NCBI GenBank assembly: GCA_034440635.1
Contig: JAOTON010001351.1
Span: 957,501-1,021,500 of the forward strand
DNA from: Lepas anatifera
Lineage: Eukaryota > Arthropoda > Thecostraca > Lepadidae
Length of the DNA stretch: 64,000 nucleotides
Direction of reading: 5' to 3'
Shown here: piece after piece, positions 1 to 11,106 of the stretch
Position numbering within the stretch: position 1 is the stretch's first letter
How the letters are laid out: each line of letters begins with the position of its first letter
The notes under the pieces: model-generated
Told to the model about the DNA's origin: nothing
What the model saw: only the letters and a program-made list of their open reading frames with translations
Database searches by the model: none
Translations under genes and position numbers: made by a program

Positions 1-882
1 GCTGGCCGTCCACAGTCTCATGGTCGTCATCAGCACTGTGGTTCTCGCAGAGGTGGTACATACCTTTTCCATCACTGCGTACTGTAAACACAGTACCGAT
101 GTCTGTGCCTTCCAGGATTCTCACTTCCGTGGGACCCAGGTTCGTAACCTTTACTGGAACGGTCATGTCACCTCGCACAACCGTGACTGATCTTGGCATA
201 AGCGCGTCACCGTTGAGCGATGCCTCGTTTGCCTCAAAAACGCCTGTAAATGTCCCGTTTGCACAGGGAAGCAGTTTTCCATCGATGGGCTCGACCTTCG
301 CCCACACGATTCCCTCCGACCGGGGAGGTACAACGGCCGCTGTGCTCACTCTCACTCTCGATCGTGAGGGCTGGACTTCGTCGTAATTGGGTAGGGGAAT
401 ACTCAGACCATTGATCTTGAATAGCCCCTCGCTGTCATCGAGGACCGCGCCGAACCGGCAAGAAAAGTCACGGCCCAAGATAACGTCGAAGATTAGGTTT
501 TTAACAACTGCCATCCTATGAGTAAAAGCCTCTGTTAGGATGCGGAAATCGAGATCCGCCACGCCCACTACGGTTAAAGCCTCCCCACCAGCTCCGACTG
601 CCCCAATATGTGCAGACTGAGGCGACACCGCTGACATGACCCCTGGTACACCCAGCGGCCACGGGTACTACTCTTAAGGGAAATGTCGGCACCAGAATCG
701 AGCAGAGCCCACAGGGTCCTGCCATTTGCGGTGACCTGCACCATAGCCGCCGTCTTTTTTAGGCAATTGTTGTGCTTTGGACCAGAGCTATGCACCACAG
801 ACTCAGTCCTTATTGGTTTCCCCGACAGGGTTCGAATACCTCGGCCTTGGGGTTCAATGGCATGACAGATAGCCGAGGGCAA
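1..882 (-). pseudogene. LTR-retrotransposon retropepsin and pol N-terminal connector, decayed, runs off window
   Basis: On the minus strand an aspartic-protease signature (LDSGADI, at about 681-701) is followed about 65 residues later by an ILGRDF motif (about 455-491), the usual second landmark of gypsy-type retropepsins. The reading frame shifts between them, near 590-620, so no single ORF covers the domain. After ILGRDF the same strand can be read towards position 1 as a pol connector, and RT would lie beyond the window edge. The neighbouring gag fragment is on the same strand just upstream. Family rule: gag CCHC then DSG protease is the Ty3/gypsy order. Inference: one degraded element copy. 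The plus-strand ORF at 99-386 is a shadow. Confidence 0.7.
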
Positions 883-1775
883 TCTACCATCCAGTGATCA
901 GTCTGGCCACAAGCCAGACATCTTCTTTCGAAGTTGAGACGCTGCGTCCGCTGGGAACCCTTCTTCTGGGAACCGCTGGGAGTCTTCTTGTGGGACATTC
1001 TCGTTTCATGTGGCCAGGTTCGTTGCATATATAGCAACGAAAATCCCTTGTGTTCCTTTTTGGAGGCAGACTCTTGTTGGCTCACCTGACTGTGGAGGGT
1101 CTGGATGGACGCGGTAATAGCGGTGATGCTTTGCTGCATCGCATCCCATTTGTCTAGCTCGTTGTCCGTGCTGGTGCTCCTCTGGTTGCCTGCGGGTAGA
1201 TCAGGTCTACAGTGACTTGTGGCTGCTACAAGCGCCTCTGGCGTCCGCAGGCTGTCCAACACGTTTTGCTTTCTTTGCGCTGCCTCTGTCAACCTCGTAG
1301 CTTCCTCCATGGTGGTGACTTCACGTTCCACAAGGAGAGACTGCAACCTTTGGGCGCGTAGACCGCAGGTAAACTGCTGTACAGCGCAGTTGTCCACGTG
1401 GCCGGCATCGCCCGCTGGAAATGCCAGGGCAGCAAGCTTCGTCACCCGATCACCAAAATCCCGCACTGATTCGCCCGGTTCGCGTACCGCCCCTCTTAAG
1501 AGGGAAAATGCCTGTAATGGTTTGACGGTATCGCCGAACCGCTCCTGCAATGTCCTTACCACTCACGGGTAATTTTTCTCCTTTCCGGTGGGGATATTGG
1601 CGGCAATATCCAGTGCCTTTCCTTCCAGGGAGCCCAAGAGGAACAGCAGCCGCTCATCTTCTTTGCACGATGACGATATTTTTTCGAACCGTCTGATCTA
1701 AGTCTCCCAAGACTCGTCGTGGCTTCCCGAGAACTTTGGGATCCTCGTCAAAATAAGCCCTTTCGCAGATTCCAT
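810..1775 (-). pseudogene. gag: Ty3/gypsy-like gag with one CCHC zinc knuckle, two in-frame stops
   Basis: The minus-strand frame begins at an ATG at 1773-1775 and continues to 810. It is broken by an in-frame TAG at 1698-1700 and a TGA at 1563-1565, so the longest uninterrupted piece starts at 1562. The middle (ESVRDFGDRV..., FTCGLR) has the charged alpha-helical look of a retrotransposon capsid. The C-terminus carries CLACGQTDHWMVDC, a CX2CX4HX4C zinc knuckle at about 876-920 that in this family binds RNA. The retropepsin overlaps or follows directly. Two stops make it non-functional as it stands. The family (Ty3/gypsy rather than BEL) is inferred from gag-protease layout only. Confidence 0.75.
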
Positions 1776-2390
1776 CTTCGAAAAAGACGCAAAAGTGGAC
1801 GCGGAAAACAAATTTCAATTATATGATAAACAACGCGAAGCGCAGAAATCCGATGCGTGTTACTGTCTGACTTATAATGTAATAATAAACTGGGTTTAAA
1901 GAAGACTGAATCAAATTTATGTATCCAATTTATGGAATATTCTGCAAACTTTATGCTATTATCACAAAAATTATATTACGGTGCGATAATTGGACCCCGA
2001 CGCCGATGGCAAAAAATGAAATGCTTACGTTGTTTTGGGCTAGTGAAAATTGTGCTTACTTTAATTTACACCAGGTAAGACGAAGGATTAAAGAAATATA
2101 TTTTCGTTGTGTACTGAAATAACGAATAATTACGTTCCGGTGCAAACTTAAACAACTTGTGGGAAAAGTTGGGTAACCAATTGAGCTAGGTCAGAGTGTA
2201 ACAATTGGTCAAAAATATAAACGTGCCAAGCTGAAAATATATCAGCCATATGGTACAGACCAGCACTGGGGCGCTAACCGCCGCCAGTCATTTGTCGTTT
2301 ACAGTCATGGGAACAAATTACGGCGCAAGCAACCGAGACAGCAACTGAATTCAATATACACTTGTCGTATTACTTACCGACCGCGCCATT
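1776..2390. other. AT-rich stretch upstream of gag, possible leader/LTR, not delimited
   Basis: By position this is where the leader, primer-binding site and 5' LTR of the minus-strand element should lie. I could not find a paired LTR copy in the window or certain TG...CA ends, so no LTR is called. ORFs here are short and without recognisable domains. Confidence 0.3.
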
Positions 2391-2589
2391 ATGTCGGATC
2401 CGAGTTCACTGGTTTATTGTCGTTTGAAGGCTGCAGAGTCGACAGGCACAGCTCCGACCTCGCGCGGGGTCGCGCACCGACTGCCGGCCTCCGCCAGCCG
2501 ACCGGAGCGGGCGCCCCAGGGCACGCTACACCGCCCAGCGCAGGGGCGAGTCCAGGGTAGCGCCCACACTCAGCTCCCAACAGTTCCTA

Positions 2590-2830
2590 CTGGCCGTCAG
2601 AATCAGCGAGTAGGGGCCTTCAGAGCCAGAGGGGCCCCTCTCGGCAGCTAGCTTCATTGACTGGGGGCCAGAGGAAGGAGTCTTAGTGGAAGTGGGCCCA
2701 GGAACAGGGTTCCCTAATAACAGTCGGTTTCAGGGCCAGGGGCCCCAGTCAGGGGCCTTGCTGCAATCGGCCCTATGGGGCTGGGGCCCCTAATGGCAGT
2801 TGGTTTCAGTGGCAGTCCTGAAGTAGAGGG
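2590..2830. repeat. Degenerate G-rich minisatellite
   Basis: Imperfect units around GGTTTCAGGGGCAGGGGCCCC with GGCAGTTGG/CAGTCGG spacers. The same unit type recurs at 31195-31620, so it is a dispersed minisatellite family. Confidence 0.5.
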
Positions 2831-2905
2831 ATGGGTGGTGTAGTGGATAGCGTGTCTGACTACTAAGCCACAGGTCCGGGTTCAAGTTCCGGCGGAGCCT
2901 CTGAA
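2826..2905 (+). repeat. tRNA-like SINE head
   Basis: GTGTAGTGGATAGCG resembles a Pol III A box, and GGGTTCAAGTTCC about 50 bp downstream resembles a B box. The flanks do not pair as a tRNA acceptor stem, so a tRNA-derived SINE is more likely than a tRNA gene. The 3' limit is unclear. Confidence 0.45.
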
Positions 2906-3179
2906 TAAGTAACTCATCTGATTCACTCACCTGATGGGGTTCCCTGCCTGGCTGAAATGATAGGATGGTATACAAGGACAGAGAGGGAACCCGCGTAACA
3001 AAAGACGCTCCGAGTCAGGCATCGAGCCCAAACCGGCATTATGCGTCTGCACATTCTCTTGCAAAATATAGATTGGTAGGTGTCATCATACACACACTTT
3101 GTGTCACCTAAATATTTGATATCACACATTTAGGTACTGCCTGACTGAATAAATATCAGCGCTGGTAGCTATATAGGCC

Positions 3180-3615
3180 TGGCCGAGTGCAACGGCGAGG
3201 TTTGACGAACAATCTAGGTCATTATCGGCGACACATGGTCTGGAAGACTATTCCAAGCGCGAATACAACGTACACCGAATGATCGTTTACGAACATCGGT
3301 TTGTACACGGGCCTGGTGTATTTTATATCCATGGCCCCTTAGGCCTGGTTGAACAGCCCTTTCAAATATGTCCCCGGGGACGATGTTGTATTTTCCACGA
3401 ACAATTGTCTAGTATAGGTCCGCGCACAAAGGCCTCTCCTGGACAGAATATTGGTTTGGAGCTTGCAATCGGGATTCATAGTCGAGGTTGCCTTAGCCAT
3501 CTACCCTTATGGTCCAGCGTCTCTACACAGATTCCAGGACACGCAGGTCTCCAGAATACCCAGTATGCTACGCACATGAGCAGTACTCGGCGAGCGGCGG
3601 GTATGGGTGCTTGAT
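3180..3615 (-). pseudogene. LINE A reverse transcriptase C-terminal region
   Basis: On the minus strand one can read LESVQRRWT, then YESRLQALNQYS, IVRGKYNIVPGDIF and RCIRAWNSLPDHV, the conserved post-RT blocks of CR1-type ORF2 (ESVQRRAT..., WNSLP...). The register shifts several times. It joins the RT fragment at 6853 once the palindromic element between AGAGG duplications is removed: MMPLYQ is split across the junction. Confidence 0.7.
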
Positions 3616-4424
3616 AGAGGGGGCATTCCAGGACAAAACGACCAAAAATATTTCAATTTGACACCACCATGTCTAGAAAAATCTGAAACTTTGTCTCCGG
3701 GGTAGTTTTGGGCCAGAAACACGCCTGTGAGAATCTTAGCCCCTCCGACCAACGGTGACCGAGTTATAGCCCGAGGCATTTTCGGGAGGTCACGTTGTAG
3801 ACTCATCTTTGATGCTTCATAACTCAACAACGCATCACCTGATTAACAAGTTTTGTATATCATTGAACTCGTCTTGAATTATAGTTTATTTTGAAAAAGA
3901 AAATATTAAAATTTGAAAATTTTGGACTTTTAATTTGTTTGACCTTTTCATTTTTGACCTAGCTTGACCTTTTCCCAGTTGAAATTGCCCTTTTAGACAC
4001 CTCAAAAATGTTTCTTCATAAAATATCTTTCGATAGCAAAAATAAAAAAAATGCGTTCTTGCTATAAGTTCCGAATATTTAGCACCTAAGGTAGGTATGT
4101 ACACGGTTTTTGACCATTGCGGTAGTACAGCCTTATGTTTAACGCCGCAAATATAGCGATTGCTTTTGTAATCGGTCGCTGGAAATCATACTCCATTGTC
4201 TTTACGAAATTTTAATCGTACAAGTATCCGAATTTATGACAATTAACACGCACCCACCCGAGGGGGTGGGCAACCGGCCTCCTCAGGTCTCTACAGGTAG
4301 TAAAAAATACCTTCGCGCAGCGCCACCGTACTCCATCTACCTCTAACACAACATTTTGCGACTTCTGGAAAAATAATTTAGGTCAACTGGGAGGTGGTAG
4401 GTACCGTAAATGCTGAAGGCCAGC

Positions 4425-4612
4425 AGGCAACTCAGTGGTGAGGGGGTGACCTGAGGTAGACGGTCGTCGTTATGCCTTGTGGGACTTTCAACTTTGTTTC
4501 CTTGATTAACACTTTATCGTGGGAGTTGCTCGTTTGGGTGGTGGGGTCAGGGTCTCCGTAAAAGTCCCTTGATGACTCTAGTGAGACACCTTCTCCTAAA
4601 ACTGCCTCCTTG
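4425..4612 (+). repeat. Truncated tRNA-SINE (body only)
   Basis: Starts within the SINE body (ACTCAGTGGTGAGGGGGTGACC) and runs through GTGGGAGTTGCTCGTTTGGG to the conserved GGGTCTCCGT...AGTGAGAC 3' stem. It lacks the tRNA-like head and abuts a full copy. Confidence 0.75.
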
Positions 4613-4950
4613 CCGCCCCAGTAGCTCAGTTGGTAGAGCGTTGGGCTCCGGCCTGCGGCTCAGAAGCATGCAGTGGCAGTGCATGTCCAGGCTTGGGATC
4701 GGTTCCGCTGAGACGCTCCGGCGCTCAATAGCTTACCCGACGTACAGGTCGGCTGGCAACTGACTGGTGAGAGGGTGACCTGAGCGGGGCGGCCGTCCCT
4801 GTGCTGTGTGGGACGTTAAACGTTGGCTTCTAAAATCAACCCTTCATTGTGGGAGTTGCTCGTTCGGATGGTGGGGTCGGGGTCTCCGTGACAAGTCCAT
4901 TAATGACTTTAGTGAGACCCCGACTCCAACAATCGAACTGAGAACAACTT
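4613..4950 (+). mobile_element. Full-length tRNA-derived SINE
   Basis: The head GCCCCAGTAGCTCAGTTGG contains a tRNA A box, and GGGATCGGTTCC stands for the B box. The body continues through CAACTGACTGGTGAGAGGG and ends with an inverted pair, CGGGGTCTCCGTGACAAG and AGTGAGACCCCGACTCC, that can fold as a 3' hairpin, followed by an A-rich tail. The same about 330-bp sequence recurs at 15745-16096 and 55205-55620. SINEs are transcribed by Pol III and mobilised by a partner LINE; the partner is not evident here. Confidence 0.85.
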
Positions 4951-5454
4951 GTACAAAATGTATAAAAAAACTGAACTGGCAACAACTTGGGCGATATTTA
5001 TAAACAGAAAAACTGCAGCCATTAAAAGTGATAAAAGGGATTCCTTGTTTCGAGGGAGACGAGGGCAAATGAACTTATTAATAATGAACCTTTCAGCCTT
5101 AAACAAAATTTTACAGAGATGTCGCGACTTTATCAATAATTGAAACAAGTATAACTTATCCTATGAGCACCACTAACTCACACAATTACATCGTTCCCGG
5201 AGATGGAAAATAGTATCGATGCAAGCTGATCCAGTGCAGCACAGCATATGTTTGAGAGGATTCATGCAATGTAAACAAACGTGTCTGAGAGGCTTTCATT
5301 CCCAAAAAGTAATTTGAATCTGCTCATATATTCGACAAAATGTCCTGAAATTGTAACGCATTCGACTTGGTCGCTTGAACAGGTTGCCTCATGATATTTT
5401 TTACAGGGTGATCATTTCATAGCTGACACGGATCCGAGAATCCCAGATAAATAA

Positions 5455-5545
5455 TGACACAGTGCACTGGGAGTGATGCCGCTAAATAGCCAGTTTTAAT
5501 CATTACCGAATATGTTACATACAATCATTTGGTCGTGTCGCCTTT
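5455..5545. repeat. Dispersed repeat shared with 61280-61372
   Basis: CAGTGCACTGGGAG, TAAATAGCC, TGTTACATACAATC and TTTGGTCG occur in the same order and spacing at both places. No terminal structure was identified. Confidence 0.55.
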
Positions 5546-6852
5546 GAGGTTGCTCAAGGTCACAGTATTTCTTACGGGAACTAAGTGGAAACCTAAATTT
5601 TGTGGCATAATAGGTGACAGAGAAGAGCAGTAGAAAGAAAAGTTCAGCACCATTGGAACACTCTTGTTGAGCCCAAACGGATTATATATCTTATAATATT
5701 GCCTAGTCAAATGTCAAAATTAACCTGCTTTGACCTAGGGCCAGGTTTAGGTCTGTATGGTAAAAAGAATATTAATCAAACTGCAGTGGCAAGTCAGACA
5801 CGACAATGTAAAAATACAACCTCCATTGCAATTCTCGAAAATTCTCAATTCTCGCAAGTTATCAAAATTTACCAATCGCCCCATGCATTTCTAATGGAAA
5901 GATCATGACCTTTGCCCTGCTCCCGGTTATCGATATAGAAATCCTGCTACGAAAAATTATCTTGCTAGGCGATCTTACTATGTAATGCGATTCTAACCAC
6001 GATAGGCTAAATTTGATATGATTTATGCACCTCCCAAAGTTTGAGGTTAGGTCTCTTGACCTGGGTTGGCGGTCTAACCTGGTATGACCCAGACCTAAAA
6101 TTTTGCCAGAAGCTGCAAAAATTTCGAGTTAGAGGTACATGAAGTACGGTGGCGCTGCGCGAAGGTGTTTTTTTTACTACCTGTGGAAACCTGAGGAGGC
6201 CGGTTGCCCACCCCCTCGGGTGGGCGCGTGTTAATTGTCATAAATTCGGATACTTGTACGATTAAAATTTCGTAAAGACAATGGAGTATGATTTCCAGCG
6301 ACCGATTACAAAAGCAATCGCTATATTTGCGGCGTTAAACATAAGGCTGTACTACCGCAATGGTCAAAAACCGTGTACATACCTACCTTAGGTGCTAAAT
6401 ATTCGGAACTTATAGCAAGAACGCATTTTTTTATTTTTGCTATCGAAATATATTTTATGAAGAAACATTTTTGAGGTGTCTAAAAGGGCAATTTCAACTG
6501 GGAAAAGGTCAAGCTAGGTCAGAAAGGAAAAGGTCAAACAAATTAGAAGTCAAAATTTTCAAATTTTAACATTTTCTTTTTCAAAATAAACTATAATTCA
6601 AGACGAGTTCAATGATATACAAAACTTGTTAATCAGGTGATGCGTTGTTGAGTTATAAAGCATCAAAGATGAGTCTACAACGTGACCTCCCGAAAGTGCC
6701 TCGGGCTATAACTCGGTCACCGTTGGTCGGAGGGGGCTGAGATTCTCACAGGCGTGTTTCTGGCCCAAAACTACCCCGGAGACAAAGTTTCAGATTTTTC
6801 TAGACATGGTGGTGTCAAGCCTTGGTCGATCTGTCCTGGAATGCCCCAGAGG

Positions 6853-7960
6853 CATCATGAAGCCTGGGGTGGGCATCAACACCGTGGTGTTCAAAATTTT
6901 AGTCAAGGCAAAGGCTTTGCGGGCTGTGGAAGAGATATAAAGGTGGAATTTCAAGGATGAGTCAACGGTCACTCCCACGGAAGCATGAGATCCTATCACT
7001 TGAATTGGAACTTGGTCGATATGATAGAGTTACACAGTGCCTGTAGTCTTCGTGTGAATCTGAGGACAGCGCACTTGCCTTCGTTTATTCTCAAGCTCCA
7101 GGAGGGAGAATTCGCATGCAGGGTATTGACGTCCGTTCGGACAAATGACTGGTGATGGGCAATGTTATTACTGTTCTGATCAATGTGCATGTATGTCTTA
7201 AGGTCATCTGCAAACATTTTGTATTGGCAAAATAGGCTGGCAGCGATATGGTTTACAAAAATCAGAAAGAGAACTGGGCCCCAAACAGGCGCCCTTGAGG
7301 TAAACCGCTCCCCACGTGTCAAGGTGAACTCAGGGAACCATCAACTGATACGGACAGTGTACGGCCGATGAGGAAGTCCTCGATCCATCTAATGACCTAG
7401 GTATCCACTTCAATGAGTCGGAGCTTGGTAAGGAAGATCGGATGGGAGACCACATCAAAAGTTATGGAAAAATCAAACAGTATAACATCAACACCTTACC
7501 CTTTATCTATCCAGATCGATACCTCCGATACCAATACCAGATCCTGCACCCGGAGGAGTTGGTCCATTGTAGACCTGCCACTGTGAAACCCAAATTGATG
7601 ATCAGACAATATGTTGTTTTCTTCAAGGTAATTATCAAGGTGTTGTGTATTAATACGTACCAGATACTTGCCGGTCACTGCTGTTAGACGATTGGCCTGT
7701 AATTCAGTGGGTCATATCTGGATCCCTTCTTGTGGATTGGTCTGACATGCGATGTATTCCATATTGCAGGAAGGCGGCCTTCATCTAGCGACTTTCTAAA
7801 AATATTAAGCTATGACAACACGATTTCAGCAGCATGGGATGAGGTTCGTCTAGACCTGAGGCACTGTTAACATCCAGGGATTGCAGGACATGAAGTACAG
7901 ACTGGAACTCACTATCCAGTGGTGCCATCTGAGTTACTACTATTTGATGAGGGGCAGACT
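6853..7960 (-). pseudogene. LINE A reverse transcriptase core
   Basis: Minus-strand pieces in order: SASGLDEPHPMLLKSC (about 7860), RPIHKKGSRYDPLNYRPI (about 7700), HQFGFHSGRSTMDQLL (about 7590), FDFSITFDVVSHP (motif A, about 7460), GPVLFLIFVNHI, and the catalytic FADD box (KMFADDLKTYM, about 7200), then DSSLKFHLYISSTARKAFAL. These are successive RT blocks of CR1-like ORF2 proteins. Stops and frame changes separate them. The upstream side is cut by the TIR transposon at 7960 and the downstream side by the palindrome at 6847. Confidence 0.8.
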
Positions 7961-8489
7961 AGGGCTGCCCATTTTAATGGCACCCCCAGGTTCGCAAAAT
8001 AGTCCACCAGATTCCCATTATTTTGTCAAAATGCTACTCAGAACTGGTTTTGGTTTCCGCGAGACTAAAAAAACTGACCATGCGCAGCGGGGGTGAACAT
8101 AGCCCCTATATCGTACCAATACACAATGATGCAGGAAACCAGAAGAAAACGGGTTGGAGCCTCTAGCTCAAAAACTATTTACGATGGAACGATGATTTTT
8201 GCTTCAAATGAAGGCTTTCTATTGGGTGGTTCAAGAAAGCACGCGCAATTATGGTTTTCGATATTGGGCTTTCGACCAATGACTATTTAGTGATGTCTGT
8301 AAAATATCATAATTGTATACTGGTGATAACCACTTTTAATTAAGAACTTATGACGCTAGAATGGTGATTTTTACTTCCATTGAAGGCTGGTGGTCAAATG
8401 GTTTGGATGCAAACACAAAATATCAGATTCAGATTCCAGATTTCGACAAATTATAATAAAGTGATGCCATAAAAATATCACTACACGTT

Positions 8490-8830
8490 GGTAATGCGAT
8501 AGACGGATCCAGGGGCAGGTGCCATCCATCCAGGGACAGGCAAGGAGGGACAGGTGCCCTCCCCGACCGACCCTCGGCGCCCCTAAAATGGTCACGGCGC
8601 TCCAGTAAAGGGTCGATGGCGCCCCCTTGAATTATGTCTCTTCCAAACCCCCCATGCGAAAATCGGCGCCCCACGATAGGAATTCGCGTCCATCTGATAA
8701 GATTTTTTGGCCAAAAGTGGTGCCCCTTTGTCTGGGTGGCAGCCCCCCACCCCAGCAAGGTGCCTCCCCCACCACCCGATCGGTGATCCTGAACCCCCCT
8801 ATGGGTAATGGTATTTTTAATCAAGGACTT
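8490..8830. repeat. GC-rich dispersed repeat, partly shared with 33885-34010
   Basis: The stretch GGATCC...GGCAGGTGC...GACC...CGCCCC...AAATGGTCACGGCGC...GATGG(C/T)GCCC is found in both places at matching spacing. It looks like a hAT-type terminal region (GGGGCGC strings), but ends and target duplications were not found. Confidence 0.45.
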
Positions 8831-9898
8831 ATAATGATAGAATATCAATTTCTAATTAACTAGAAGGCTTTCCGTTGAATGGTACAAACACAAAACATAC
8901 TTATGTTTTGAATTCAGGTTTCCGTCAAATCACGCTTTGGTCACGCATGAAAACACCGCAATTTCTATTTGCTGACGCTCATTTTAAGTTCCACCACAGA
9001 GACTATTGAGGGCATTTGATGGCTCTGATGCTCAGTACAATAGATTTAAATGACTACAAAGCCGACAAATCTGGCCAAAAGCAATAAGCTGAGTAAAGCT
9101 TGCGATTTACACGGAAACGTGTTTGATTTGGAGCATATCGACAACTGCAGCTAATGCCATGTTCCGTGCTATTACGTACACACATATGTAAAATCGCCAG
9201 TTTTATCCCATATAGTATTTAAATGGCGACAGCATGCATGCATGCATGCAACGACCCAAAACAAATTCCCGATTTTAGTCCTTCGCTAATTATCAGTAGG
9301 ACTAAAACTGTCATAACTTGTTTTCGGTCGCCGGATGCCAACCTGATAATTCCATTATTAAGACTATAGAGGACACTCTCCCAATTATTCGCTACAATTT
9401 TTCAGCTGATCTTGATAGTAACTTTTTTGCTGGTTTAAGAAAACATGCTTTGTGTGGGATTTTATTTTCAAAACACACCGTTATTGGAATGGTCTCACAA
9501 TGTTGTTGGGACCAGCTAGAGCCGTATTTCTGTGACCAGAAGGTCACAGAAATCTGAACGGTAGCAATGCAATGATGGCTAGGTGTTAGTATTTCCGATT
9601 CCTGTTTGGAATCATGCCATTGTTTTTTAGTAAGATTGCGGCATGTAATGACATGGAAGAATTTTCATGTTTCAGCAGCCGTGAAATAGACGTGGCACGG
9701 TAAATGAAGGAAGTAAGCAAGGTTTCTTGTGTTCCAGTGCATTCTTAAACGTATTATATCCATTTGGTATCATTTCTAAAAAGTCACTTTTAAGGGTTTC
9801 ATCCTGTTGTTTAGACCCGCTGCATCACTATGCAATACTGCAAACTAGACCATGAAAACTATAAACTATCAAATACGTTTAGCAAAACGACGATCGAT
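8831..9898. other. No gene seen; GCAT microsatellite at 9232-9250
   Basis: AT-rich interior of the TIR transposon. Apart from a short run of GCAT units I see no coding or structural signal. Confidence 0.4.
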
Positions 9899-11106
9899 TT
9901 TATAGTCACACCCATTTATTGCGCTTCATAGAGTACGAATGAAGCTTCACGTGTAACACACTACAAGTCACAGTCAATCGCAAAAAAAACATTGATGATT
10001 CTCCCTTCACAGCACCTCTAAGCCGCCGACGCCACCGCCACCGCCGGCCTAGATTTCGAGTTTAGATCTTAAGTGTTTAATACGGTGCAAACCTTTGAAC
10101 TTCATCTACCAGTAGTTTTTGTTGTTCAGTGTCTTTTTGGTGAAGTTGGGGTGCACCTTCTGGAACTTCTACACGCCCTGGCAGTTTTTTATGAGCTGGT
10201 TTTCCCTAGTAAGAGTCTTGATGCACGTTGTGATGGTGCCGCAGCACCTCTCGGTCAGGTCGTTGGCCACTCTGACATTCCGCACAAGCTCCTCCGCTCC
10301 CATGAACTGCTGGTCCTCGCCCCCACAGTTTGGAATCCATCACCAGCCACGTGTGATCGATTTTGAAGATGGTGAAGAGCATGAATGAGTTGGAGCTGCA
10401 CAGGTCGGCCACTTCGGTATTGGAGGTGAGCTTCTCGAGGGAGTACTGTGAAGGGGTTGTGGGCGAGGCTGCTGGCTGGCTCGGCGGTATACCAGCCGTG
10501 CCTGCCCAACACTCTGCCCTGAGCACTACTCCCTCGAGAAGCCCAGCTTCAAAGAGCTCACCTCCAAGACCGAACTGGCCGACCTGTGCGATCCTAAATC
10601 CTTCGTGCTTTTCGCCATCCTTGGGAGTCGACCACAAGTAACTGGCGAGGGATTCCAAGCTGTGGGTTGAGGACCACCAGTACAAGGAAGCTGAGGAGTT
10701 TGTGTGGAATGCCAAAGTGACCAACGACCTGACCGAGAGGTTCTGCTGCACCATCACAAAGTACAGCGAGATTCTTACCTGGAAAGACAGGCTCAGAAGA
10801 ATAAAACTGCTGCAGGGTATGGAGATGTTCTGGAAGGTATATACCAACTTCACCAAGAAGACATTGACAAACAAAAACTACTGGAAGTTGAAGTTAAAAG
10901 GTTTGCACCGTATTAAACACTTGATATCTAAACTCAAAATCTAGGCCGGTGGTGCCGGTGGCGTCGGCGGCTTAGAGGTGCTGTGAAGGGAGAATCATCA
11001 TTGTTTTTTGCGATTAACTGTGACTTGGTACTGTGTTACACGTAAAATTTATTGTCGCATTCGTACTCAATGAAGCGCAATAAATGAGGTGTGTGAATAT
11101 AACCAT
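9899..11106. mobile_element. Second large palindrome, nested in the TIR transposon
   Basis: The left arm, about 9899-10440, is repeated inverted at about 10530-11106. Both contain TTTATTGCGCTTCAT, TCACAGCACCTCTAAGCCGCC, AAGTGTTTAATACGGTGCAAACCTT (read as two overlapping shorter strings) and GAGGTGAGCTTCTCGAGGGAGTA. The central spacer is about 90 bp. Each arm carries the same protein remnant, on opposite strands. No clear target duplication was found, so it could also be an inverted duplication produced inside the host transposon. Confidence 0.7.
10500..10944 (+). pseudogene. Unknown protein remnant in palindrome arm (mirrored at 10073-10440, minus)
   Basis: Plus-strand pieces read ELTSKTELADLCDPKSFVLF, then KLWVEDHQYKEAEEFVWNAK and VTNDLTERFCCTITKYSEIL, continuing to 10944 in the next frames. 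The left arm carries the same protein on the minus strand (EKLTSNTEVADLCSSNSFML). Stops interrupt both. The block VTNDLTER...LLQG...M..F recalls the C-terminus of uncharacterised mobile-element-associated proteins of invertebrates, but this is from memory and unverified. No function is assigned. Confidence 0.4.

Larger units (their letters stand above)
4247..6230. mobile_element. TTAA-flanked MITE with about 150-bp TIRs, in the centre of the palindrome
   Basis: TTAA at 4243-4246 and 6231-6234 flanks inverted ends that begin CACGC(A/G)CCCACCCGAGGG and stay similar for about 150 bp, including GCGCAGCGCCACCGTACT. The TTAA target is the precise centre of the surrounding palindrome. TTAA duplication is the hallmark of piggyBac and Kolobok elements. 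No transposase is present, so it is non-autonomous. Its interior holds two SINEs and about 1.1 kb (4950-6100) in which I see only the short repeat at 5455-5545. Confidence 0.75.
3621..6847. mobile_element. Palindromic (foldback) element inserted in LINE A
   Basis: Bases 3621-4242 are the inverted copy of 6235-6847, with only scattered differences. The ends read GGGCATTCCAGGACA and its complement, flanked by AGAGG at 3616-3620 and 6848-6852. The two arms meet at a perfectly palindromic centre (ATGACAATTAATTGTCAT once the inner MITE is removed). The arms hold no recognised coding sequence. A 4-5 bp target duplication with arms of about 620 bp does not fit one superfamily cleanly; foldback or Transib-like are possibilities. 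Confidence 0.75.

Noticed and set aside
99..386. 95-codon plus-strand ORF
   Set aside because: Opposite strand of the pol connector that follows the retropepsin.
2826..2905. Functional tRNA genes (also 4613, 16262, 63634)
   Set aside because: A and B boxes are present, but acceptor stems do not pair and the middle regions are too long; tRNA-derived SINE heads fit better.
10206..10874. 222-codon minus-strand ORF in the second palindrome
   Set aside because: It runs through both arms and the spacer of an inverted repeat, in different registers of the mirrored remnant; not a single protein.
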